This document shows, piece by piece, positions 6,575-12,776 of a stretch of 15,378 bases of DNA. Every line of letters begins with the position of its first letter. Position 1 is the stretch's first letter. A program made the position numbers and the translations under genes. Origin of the DNA: CAYJIL01 sp964370235 (GTDB lineage Bacteria; Bacteroidota; Bacteroidia; Bacteroidales; Rikenellaceae); assembly GCA_964370235.1 (NCBI GenBank), contig CAYJIL010000055.1, forward strand, positions 1 to 15,378, given 5' to 3'. Under the pieces are notes generated by a model. That model was not told where the DNA came from. It saw only the letters and a list, made by a program, of their open reading frames with translations, and did not search any database.

Positions 6575-6938
6575 CGTTATGCCTGCAATTAACCAAATTG
6601 AGTTTCACCCGGGTTATTGGCAAGCAGAGCTTACAGAGTATTGCCAGCAAAAAGGAATTGTTGTTCAGGCATGGGCACCACTAGGAGCAGGGAAATTGCT
6701 TTCGCACCCAACGCTTATACAGGTAGCTGCAAAGTATGGCAAATCAACGGCTCAAGTTGCTATTCGTTGGGCTCTACAAAAAGGTGTTGTGCCACTTCCA
6801 AAGTCGATTACTCCTAGCAGAATAGAAGAGAATATGCAGGTGTTCGATTTTGAGATAGCAGCACAAGATGTAGCAACTATCGATGCTATTCCACAGTGTG
6901 GATGGTCGGGTCTTACGCCTAACGATGTTGATTTTTAG
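6099..6938 (+). CDS. Aldo/keto reductase, intact copy
   Basis: A 279-residue cytosolic NAD(P)H-dependent aldehyde/ketone reductase with the (beta/alpha)8 AKR fold, close to the 2,5-diketo-D-gluconate reductase/YvgN-like branch. The catalytic tetrad is complete: Asp44 and Tyr49 (HVDTAAIYKNEKSVG), Lys74 (LTSKVW) and His107 (LYLIHWP). Family signatures SIGLSNF (140-146), INQIEFHPGY and the cofactor-binding VPLPKSITPSRIEENMQVF are also present. Length is normal for the group. It has its own promoter in the duplicated upstream segment. Only 61 nt separate its stop from the sulfatase start, with no visible terminator, so read-through into the sulfatase is plausible. The natural substrate cannot be read from the sequence. 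Confidence 0.93.
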   Translation: MNTIKMNDGIAIPSIGYGTYLAPDGQTARDSVKKAIELGYRHVDTAAIYKNEKSVGEGIKDSGVDRGEIFLTSKVWNSERGYDSTLRAFEKTISDLGTDYLDLYLIHWPANAKQFANNDQINIDTWRALEHLKEQGAVKSIGLSNFMINHLEPLLSQVNVMPAINQIEFHPGYWQAELTEYCQQKGIVVQAWAPLGAGKLLSHPTLIQVAAKYGKSTAQVAIRWALQKGVVPLPKSITPSRIEENMQVFDFEIAAQDVATIDAIPQCGWSGLTPNDVDF

Positions 6939-6999
6939 GACATAAAACCCCAAACTACATACCCATACTATAACTACCCACACTTCTTTTATTAGCAAA

Positions 7000-8397
7000 A
7001 TGAAACTAAAAGCATTAGCCCTATCTGCAATCGTTCCTGCAACAATGTATGCAGCCCCCAAGCCCAATGTAGTCATTATTATAGTTGACGACCTTGGCTG
7101 GGCCGACCTAAGCTACAATGGTCTTAGCGATTATTTTGAAACTCCAAATATCGACAAGCTCATTGGCGAAGGTACCTACTTTAGCAATGGCTATGCTTCG
7201 GCAGCAAATTCGGCACCCTCGCGTGCGTGTTTAATGAGCGGAATGTACACTCCACGCCATGGGGTTTATACTGTTAATCCTGCCGACCGTGGCGAGAAGA
7301 GTGCTCGCAAATTTATTGCAGCGCCCAACAACACCGATGTTAGTGCTAGTTTTTTTACTATGGCCGAAATGTTTAACAAAGAGGGTTACCAGTGCGCCCA
7401 AATTGGCAAGTGGCACTTGGGGGCAGACAAAGATGGCACAGGCCCACTTTCACAAGGTTTTCACCACAATATAGCAGGCGAGCGAGCAGGTACGCCCTAT
7501 TCATATTTCTACCCATACAAGCACAAACATCGCAACAACGGCATCGCACACATAGGGCTAGACGAGGGCAAAGCAGGAGAGTACCTAACAGATAGGCTAA
7601 CCGACGAGGCTATCAAGTTTATTAACACCAACAAAGACAAGCCGTTTTTCCTATACCTTGCACATCATGGTGTACACACCCCAATTCAAGCACCACAGCA
7701 GATAGTCGAAAAATATAAGGCAAAGCCACAGGGCAAACACCACAACGACCCTGTGTACGCTGCAATGGTAGAGACAGTAGACACAAGCGTAGGGCGTGTG
7801 TGCCAAACTCTTGATTCGCTAGGAATAAAGGATAATACAATTATTATCTTCACATCGGACAATGGAGGCCTAGCACCATACACAAGCAATGCTCCGCTAA
7901 GAGATGGCAAAGGTAGCCCCTATGAGGGAGGTAGCCGTGTGCCTATCGCCATTAAATGGAGCGGTAAGAACAAGATGGGCAAAAGGGTCGACACTCCTGT
8001 AATTGGGCTCGACATATACCCCACTCTAGCAAATGCAATTGGTGCAAAACCACCCAAGGGGCTAGATGGGGAGGATGTAACCAAGCTAGCGAAAGAGAGC
8101 AAGAGAGATCGCCCTATCTTTTGGCATTTTCCTGCCTATCTCGAAGGCAAAGGGAGTAGCTTTAGGGCAAGACCATACTCAACAGTGCGCATGGGAGATT
8201 GGAAACTCATATACCATTACGAGGATGAGAAGTGCGAATTATTCAACCTCAAAGATGATATATCGGAGAGTAGAAATATGGCAGAAACAAACCCACAAAA
8301 GCGAGATGAATTGTACAAAGAGCTACAAAGATGGCTCGAGTCAACCAATGCTCCAACGCAGTTTAATCCAAACCCTGCATACAGTGGTACAAAGTAA
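7000..8397 (+). CDS. Secreted Ser-type sulfatase (family S1, arylsulfatase-like)
   Basis: A 465-residue formylglycine-dependent sulfatase that hydrolyses sulfate esters, probably on host or dietary glycans. Residues 1-19 form a short signal peptide ending MYAA, so it should reach the periplasm or surface. The activation motif is S71-A-P-S-R75, with Ser in place of Cys; family knowledge says such enzymes need an anaerobic radical-SAM maturase (anSME), which is not in this window. Metal and active-site residues are visible: Asp30-Asp31 (VDDLGWADL), Lys137 and His139 (GKWHLG), His226 region (AHHGVHTP), Asp287-Asn288 (TSDNGG) and Lys304 (DGKGSPYEGG). The C-terminal domain ends with the usual WKLIYHYEDEKCELFNLKDD. 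It lies 61 nt behind the reductase. The exact sulfated sugar is not determinable here. Confidence 0.93.
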   Translation: MKLKALALSAIVPATMYAAPKPNVVIIIVDDLGWADLSYNGLSDYFETPNIDKLIGEGTYFSNGYASAANSAPSRACLMSGMYTPRHGVYTVNPADRGEKSARKFIAAPNNTDVSASFFTMAEMFNKEGYQCAQIGKWHLGADKDGTGPLSQGFHHNIAGERAGTPYSYFYPYKHKHRNNGIAHIGLDEGKAGEYLTDRLTDEAIKFINTNKDKPFFLYLAHHGVHTPIQAPQQIVEKYKAKPQGKHHNDPVYAAMVETVDTSVGRVCQTLDSLGIKDNTIIIFTSDNGGLAPYTSNAPLRDGKGSPYEGGSRVPIAIKWSGKNKMGKRVDTPVIGLDIYPTLANAIGAKPPKGLDGEDVTKLAKESKRDRPIFWHFPAYLEGKGSSFRARPYSTVRMGDWKLIYHYEDEKCELFNLKDDISESRNMAETNPQKRDELYKELQRWLESTNAPTQFNPNPAYSGTK

Positions 8398-8400
8398 ATA

Positions 8401-8427
8401 CATAGTGTGCTAAAACTATGTTTTTAG
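8401..8427 (+). terminator. Small hairpin directly after the sulfatase
   Basis: CATAGT (8401-8406) pairs with ACTATG (8415-8420), followed by five T. An alternative fold pairs GCTAAAA (8409-8415) with TTTTAGC. It probably acts together with the stronger hairpin at 8445. Confidence 0.4.
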
Positions 8428-8444
8428 CGCATAAATCTCCATAG

Positions 8445-8485
8445 CAGAGGCTATTGTGACTAGTGCACAGCAGCCTCTGTTTTTA
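8445..8485 (+). terminator. Rho-independent terminator after the sulfatase
   Basis: CAGAGGCT (8445-8452) pairs perfectly with AGCCTCTG (8472-8479), followed by TTTTTA. The 19-nt loop is long. It separates the sulfatase from the catalase gene. Confidence 0.75.
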
Positions 8486-8703
8486 TTGCTATCAACTTCA
8501 TTTTTAGTTAATAATCAACCTATTATATTATAACAAAATTGAAAATTTGCACTAAAATCACAAATTAATTTCGTATATTTGCTGATGATAGACAATCAAA
8601 CAAAAACATCGCTCTACATCCCATTAACAACAAAAGTTACATCGCTACAAGAAATTGTATATAATTTGTTAACAGATAACTATTAACTTAAAAAATATGT
8701 AGC
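8486..8703. other. AT-rich upstream region of the catalase gene
   Basis: About 218 bp with no gene. It holds the catalase promoter candidate (8574-8581) and a long leader of roughly 115 nt. I looked for an obvious OxyR-type repeat and saw none that was convincing. Confidence 0.4.
8574..8581 (+). promoter_or_regulatory. -7 box candidate for catalase
   Basis: TATATTTG matches TAnnTTTG. The nearest TTTG (8546-8549) leaves a 24-nt spacer, longer than the usual 19-21, which would fit a promoter that needs an activator such as OxyR. Activation by OxyR is an inference only. Confidence 0.4.
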
Positions 8704-10170
8704 ATGAAAAAGAGGATGACAACAGCATCGGGTACTCCCGTTGCAGACAACCAAAATGTTCAAACTGCAGGTCCTCGTGGGCCCATGGTCATACAAGACC
8801 CTTGGTTTATTGAGAAACTAGCTCATTTCGACAGAGAGGTAATTCCAGAGAGGCGTATGCACGCCAAAGGCTCTGGTGCCTATGGTACTTTTACAGTAAC
8901 TGGCGACATTACAGCTCACTCTTGTGCATCGATATTCTCTGAGATTGGCAAACAAACCGAATGCTTTGTTCGATTTTCGACAGTGGCAGGCGAGCGTGGT
9001 GCGGCCGATGCCGAAAGAGATATTCGTGGCTTTGCAATAAAGTTCTATACCGATGAAGGTAACTGGGATTTGGTAGGCAATAACACTCCGGTGTTCTTTT
9101 TGCGTGACCCACTCAAGTTCCCCGACCTAAATCACGTTGTAAAGCGTGACCCTCGCACTAACCTGCGTAGTGCAAACAGCAACTGGGATTTTTGGACACT
9201 ACTCCCCGAGGCTCTACACCAAATTACAATTACTATGAGCGACAGAGGTATCCCTCTTTCGTATAGACATATGCACGGCTTTGGTAGCCACACATATAGT
9301 TTTATAAATAGCGATAACGAGCGCACATGGGTAAAGTTTCATCTACATACACAACAAGGCATACAGAACTTAACCGATGCCCAAGCCGAAGCAATTATTG
9401 GCAAAGATCGTGAGTCACACCAGCGTGACCTATACGAGGCTATCGAGCGAGAGGACTACCCTCGTTGGACTATGAAAGTGCAACTAATGAGCGAAGAGCA
9501 AGCAAACAGCTATCGCATCAATCCGTTCGACCTAACAAAAGTGTGGTCACAAAAAGAGTTTCCATTAACCGAGGTGGGTGTGCTTGAGCTTAACCGCAAC
9601 CCCGAAAACTATTTTGCCGAAGTTGAGCAAGCTGCATTCAACCCTATTAATAGGGTGCACGGCATAGGCTTCTCGCCCGACAAAATGCTGCAAGGTAGAC
9701 TATTCTCCTATGGCGATGCACAAAGGTATAGACTAGGTGTAAACCATTACGAGATACCTGTAAATAAGCCTAGATGCCCATTCCACTCTTTCCATCGTGA
9801 TGGAGCAATGCGCACCGATGGTAACCAAGGCTCAACAATTGGTTATGAGCCAAATAGCTATGGACAGTGGCAAGAGTCTCCCGAGTGCAAAGAGCCGCCT
9901 TTACACACTGGTAGCGATATTGTGTACAACTATAACCAAAGAGAGGACGATAGCGACTATTATAGCCAGCCGGGTGACCTATTTAGGCTAATGAATCAAG
10001 AGCAGCAGCAAGTACTGTTTGAGAATACGGCAAGAGCGATGGGCGATAGCGAGCTATTCATCAAGCAACGACATGTAAGAAATTGCCACATGGCAGATCC
10101 ACTCTACGGAACGGGCGTTGCCCTAGCACTAGGCATAGATCTTAACGAAGCATTAGAGCAAACAAAATAA
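8704..10170 (+). CDS. katA: Monofunctional haem catalase, small-subunit clade
   Basis: A 488-residue cytosolic catalase that converts hydrogen peroxide to water and oxygen. Key residues are in place: distal His53 (ERRMHAKGSGAYG), Asn126 (VGNNTPVFF), proximal haem-ligand Tyr336 in R332-L-F-S-Y336, and the RFSTVAGERGAADAERDIRGFAIKFYT signature. Length and the absence of a C-terminal flavodoxin-like domain place it among the small-subunit (clade 3-like) catalases. Met5 is a possible alternative start, but the ATG at 8704 gives the more usual N-terminus. It is a single-gene transcript bounded by terminators on both sides. It fits an anaerobe that meets oxygen or host oxidants. The symbol could equally be katB by local naming. 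Confidence 0.96.
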   Translation: MKKRMTTASGTPVADNQNVQTAGPRGPMVIQDPWFIEKLAHFDREVIPERRMHAKGSGAYGTFTVTGDITAHSCASIFSEIGKQTECFVRFSTVAGERGAADAERDIRGFAIKFYTDEGNWDLVGNNTPVFFLRDPLKFPDLNHVVKRDPRTNLRSANSNWDFWTLLPEALHQITITMSDRGIPLSYRHMHGFGSHTYSFINSDNERTWVKFHLHTQQGIQNLTDAQAEAIIGKDRESHQRDLYEAIEREDYPRWTMKVQLMSEEQANSYRINPFDLTKVWSQKEFPLTEVGVLELNRNPENYFAEVEQAAFNPINRVHGIGFSPDKMLQGRLFSYGDAQRYRLGVNHYEIPVNKPRCPFHSFHRDGAMRTDGNQGSTIGYEPNSYGQWQESPECKEPPLHTGSDIVYNYNQREDDSDYYSQPGDLFRLMNQEQQQVLFENTARAMGDSELFIKQRHVRNCHMADPLYGTGVALALGIDLNEALEQTK

Positions 10171-10187
10171 GGTTATTCTAAAAAAAC

Positions 10188-10218
10188 AAGGGGTGAACCA
10201 CACTTCGCCCCTTATTAC
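10188..10218 (+). terminator. Terminator after catalase
   Basis: AAGGGGTGA (10188-10196) pairs with TCGCCCCTT (10205-10213) with one G-U pair, 17 nt after the stop. The downstream tract is only moderately T-rich. Confidence 0.7.
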
Positions 10219-10506
10219 TCTCACACTAAAAAGACTAGGTTTAGATATTATATCGCAGGCTAATAAACAAACCTAAATCATTGGTTTACTACATTATAAC
10301 AACTAAAAGAGAAGGAGTATAAAGCTAGTTCACTACATAACAATTTAGTACTTGCTGAAATATAGTTTAAAGATTGGGTATTGTCTGATTTTATCACTAT
10401 ATTTCGAAAAATGGTTATAGAGGTAGCGATTACACAAACTCACAAACACTAGAGTGTCAACGCTTTATACAAAAACTCAACAGTTAGCCAAACAAAACTA
10501 TTAGCC
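10219..10506. other. Upstream region of the first AraC-family gene
   Basis: A 288-bp AT-rich gap with no credible gene. A weak promoter candidate lies at 10374-10405: TTG, a 21-nt spacer, then TATATTTC, which differs from TAnnTTTG at the last base. This implies a leader of about 95 nt. I see no other strong element. Confidence 0.35.
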
Positions 10507-11373
10507 ATGAAAAGGGATATTATAGGCTCTTGTGCAAACGAGCCAATCAATTGTGTTAGAAACTCAGTCGAACACTTTATATCGTTTCAATACGCTGCTA
10601 CTACTAAGGGTAAAACTAGCATAGTAGAGGGCGATAATTGCAAACATATTCTGTTTTGTCGCCATGGCCAAATTTTGGTCAAATGTGACGAAATAACAAT
10701 TATAGTAAAAGCCAGGGAGATGGCATTTTTCCCAATCGCTTCAAATGCAACAATCGAGATTCTCGAAGATTCTGAGCTTATGCTCCTAAATTATAATGCT
10801 CCAATGCCATTTTGCTCAACTACAAGCAAAAGCAAAATGTTTGAGCAGTGCAAAGATATTAAGTTTGAGTTTAAGCCACTGCACATTAAAGATGAGCTAC
10901 ACTACTATCTAGTATATCTAAAGTATTACTTACTTGGAGGCAAGCGATGTTGCCAAATGCAAGAACTCAAATTCAAGGAGTTAGGTGTAATTCTTAGCCT
11001 ATACTACACACAAAGCGAGCTAGCAAACTTCTTTTACCCAGTTGTGGCATACATGAGTGGTGTTAGAGACAGAGTGCTAGAGAACTACGCATCGGTAAAG
11101 ACGGTGTCGGAATTGGCTAGCATTTGTGGTTACTCCGAGAGCAGGTTCAACGAAGTATTTGTAAACGAATTTGGGCAATCGCCATACCAATGGATGATGA
11201 AGCAAAAGTCGAAAGTTGTGCTCGAACGGCTACACAAGCTAGAAGTACCGATAAAAGATATTGTCTATGATCTCAATTTCTCGGACCCTAGCCACTTTAC
11301 TCGATATTGCAAGAATCAATATGGTTTAACACCCTCTGAGATTAGGCGACAAATAAAGCAGGCAAAAGATTAA
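10507..11373 (+). CDS. AraC-family transcriptional regulator (first of tandem pair)
   Basis: A 288-residue DNA-binding regulator. The N-terminal half (about 1-110) looks like a small cupin-type sensor domain (HILFCRHGQILVKCDEITIIVKAREMAFFPI). The C-terminal third carries the two AraC helix-turn-helices: TVSELASICGYSESRFNEVFVNEFGQSPYQWM (199-230), then IKDIVYDLNFSDPSHFTRYCKNQYGLTPSEIR (249-280). It is a close paralogue of the next gene; the two align with a constant offset of four residues from Cys9 to Cys268 and share eight cysteines, including a Cys148-Cys149 pair. It is 119 nt upstream of its paralogue. Target genes are unknown; candidates are the neighbouring catalase and glycosidase, or its own promoter. 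Confidence 0.9.
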   Translation: MKRDIIGSCANEPINCVRNSVEHFISFQYAATTKGKTSIVEGDNCKHILFCRHGQILVKCDEITIIVKAREMAFFPIASNATIEILEDSELMLLNYNAPMPFCSTTSKSKMFEQCKDIKFEFKPLHIKDELHYYLVYLKYYLLGGKRCCQMQELKFKELGVILSLYYTQSELANFFYPVVAYMSGVRDRVLENYASVKTVSELASICGYSESRFNEVFVNEFGQSPYQWMMKQKSKVVLERLHKLEVPIKDIVYDLNFSDPSHFTRYCKNQYGLTPSEIRRQIKQAKD

Positions 11374-11449
11374 TTGCACTTTATGAGTAAAAATATAAAT
11401 ATACAACAAAAGAAGAGAAATATATAAAGAAAGAAACTACTTTGATAGA

Positions 11450-11457
11450 TATTTTTG
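11450..11457 (+). promoter_or_regulatory. -7 box candidate for the second AraC-family gene
   Basis: TATTTTTG fits TAnnTTTG and ends 35 nt before the ATG at 11493. No TTTG is seen at the right distance upstream. The 119-nt gap and this box suggest separate expression from the first regulator. Confidence 0.35.
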
Positions 11458-11492
11458 CACCTAGAAGTTATGTAAACTAAACTTTCTATATT

Positions 11493-12347
11493 ATGGTAGG
11501 ATCTTGTGCAAATGAGAATATAAAGTGCATTAATAATAGTGTCGAAACATATATCGCTTTCGAACACCACAACCTAAATAAGGGAGACATAGTAAGAATT
11601 GAAAAGAAGATTGCTAAACATATAGTGTTCATTAAAGAGGGAAGAGTAAAGGTATTATACGAGACTCGTACACACGAAGTTGGGCCCCGTCAAATGCTAT
11701 TCGTCCCCAAGGTTAATTCGTTAGTTATTGAAACTATCGAATCTACCGCCATCATTCTTTTAAACTTTGATGTACCAATGCGCTTTTGCTCACAGGCAAA
11801 ACAACATCAAATAACACTAGCATGTCGTGATATTAAATATCAGTTCAAACCTCTTGATATAAACGATGCCCTAGATAAGTTTTTGCACTACATTAAGTAC
11901 TATATTGGTTGTGACAAGCATTGTTGCCAAATGCACGAGCTCAAATTCAAGGAGCTAGGCATTCTGCTAGGAATGCATTACAGCAAAGAGGACTTGGCAG
12001 CTTTCTTTTACCCATCGATGGGGCAACAACTCATGCTCCGAGACAAGGTGTTCGACAACTATGCATCGGTAAAAACTGTTGCCGAACTAGCCACCATTTG
12101 TGGTTACTCCGAAAGCAGGTTTAACGACATATTCATTAAAGAGTTTGAACAATCGCCATATCAATGGATGCTTAAACAAAAATCGAAGGTAGTAATGGAA
12201 AAATTGCTCGACCCCAAGCTCCCAATAAAGGAGATTATACACGAGCTAAATTTTTCGAGCCACAGCCACTTTACTCGCTACTGCAAGTCGCAATATGGCA
12301 CAACACCTACGCTATTGCGACAAAAACTCCTAAAAGATGGCAATTAA
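11493..12347 (+). CDS. AraC-family transcriptional regulator (second of tandem pair)
   Basis: A 284-residue paralogue of the preceding regulator. It has the same plan: a short conserved start GSCANENIKC, a cupin-like N-terminal half (HIVFIKEGRVKVLYETRTHEVGPRQMLFVP) and a C-terminal AraC DNA-binding domain with helix-turn-helices at about 195-226 (TVAELATICGYSESRFNDIF) and 245-276 (IKEIIHELNFSSHSHFTRYCKSQYGTTP). Several segments are nearly identical to the first gene at DNA level, such as ATTTGTGGTTACTCCGA, so the pair arose by tandem duplication. Its Cys140 is not shared, and it lacks Cys45, Cys51 and Cys60 of the first protein, so the sensor halves have drifted. The ligand is unknown. Confidence 0.9.
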   Translation: MVGSCANENIKCINNSVETYIAFEHHNLNKGDIVRIEKKIAKHIVFIKEGRVKVLYETRTHEVGPRQMLFVPKVNSLVIETIESTAIILLNFDVPMRFCSQAKQHQITLACRDIKYQFKPLDINDALDKFLHYIKYYIGCDKHCCQMHELKFKELGILLGMHYSKEDLAAFFYPSMGQQLMLRDKVFDNYASVKTVAELATICGYSESRFNDIFIKEFEQSPYQWMLKQKSKVVMEKLLDPKLPIKEIIHELNFSSHSHFTRYCKSQYGTTPTLLRQKLLKDGN

Positions 12348-12366
12348 GCTCTATGCTAAAAACGAT

Positions 12367-12408
12367 ATATGGGCATCTCGAACCAAGCCGAGATGCCCAT
12401 ATTTTATA
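12367..12408 (+). terminator. Strong terminator after the AraC pair
   Basis: ATATGGGCATCTCG (12367-12380) and CGAGATGCCCATAT (12389-12402) form a perfect 14-bp stem with an 8-nt loop, followed by TTTTAT. It is the strongest hairpin in the window. It starts 19 nt after the stop. Confidence 0.9.
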
Positions 12409-12598
12409 AGAGTTTATTACTGTGTGGTATTACAAAGGTTTTGGGTAGGCTCTTTTTATCGCCAAAAACAAGCCCTACAACTAATGATTTAATATCAAAT
12501 TAAGCCAAAACACGAAAAAACACACCACAAATTACCCCATTCAAAGAAATTTACAACACAATAAGATTTATTTACAAAAAAAGCAACAGCAAAGTCAC

Positions 12599-12606
12599 TA
12601 CTTTTG
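12599..12606 (+). promoter_or_regulatory. -7 box of a possible small-RNA promoter
   Basis: TACTTTTG matches TAnnTTTG exactly. The best upstream half-site, TTTA at 12571-12574, is 24 nt away, so the -33 element is poor. No open reading frame of useful length follows on this strand. Confidence 0.35.
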
Positions 12607-12612
12607 TATCGA

Positions 12613-12735
12613 TATAACAAGGGAGAGTAGAGGCAACGCTACTCAAGTAGAAGATGTTGATAGTCATATTTAAAGAACACTAACCCCAACCCAAAAAGGT
12701 GGAAGCGCGTGATGCGCTGTCCACCTTTGTTATTT
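12613..12735 (+). ncRNA. Candidate intergenic small RNA, about 120 nt
   Basis: Between a TAnnTTTG box and a terminator lies a stretch with a first hairpin, GAGTAG (12625-12630) with CTACTC (12639-12644), an unstructured A-rich middle, and the terminator hairpin. The only frame inside is nine codons (starting at 12652). The layout promoter - hairpin - linker - terminator is typical of a trans-acting sRNA. Alternatively, the terminator serves only the convergent GH123-like gene and the rest is chance. I recognise no known RNA family. Confidence 0.3.
12693..12735. terminator. Bidirectional terminator between candidate sRNA and GH123-like gene
   Basis: AAAGGTGGA (12695-12703) pairs with TCCACCTTT (12720-12728), and inside it GCGC (12705-12708) pairs with GCGC (12714-12717). 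T-tracts exist in both directions: GTTATTTTT on the plus strand and TTTTTGG on the minus strand. It lies about 42 nt beyond the stop of the minus-strand gene at 12777. Confidence 0.8.
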
Positions 12736-12776
12736 TTACTGTGCCATCAGTGCATAAGTTATTCGAATGCACTACC

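Larger units (their letters stand above)
12403..12776. other. Intergenic region between the AraC pair and the GH123-like gene
   Basis: About 370 bp without a coding gene. The left 190 bp are A-rich and featureless to my eye. The right half contains a -7 box (12599-12606), a hairpin (12625-12644) and a strong bidirectional terminator (12693-12735), which together suggest a small RNA. Confidence 0.5.

Noticed and set aside
6774..7076. A 100-codon minus-strand frame across the reductase/sulfatase boundary.
   Set aside because: It overlaps the ends of two genes with full catalytic motifs and has no recognisable domain.
12652..12681. A nine-codon frame (MLIVIFKEH) in the candidate sRNA.
   Set aside because: Too short and without context to call a gene. 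It does not decide whether the transcript is coding.
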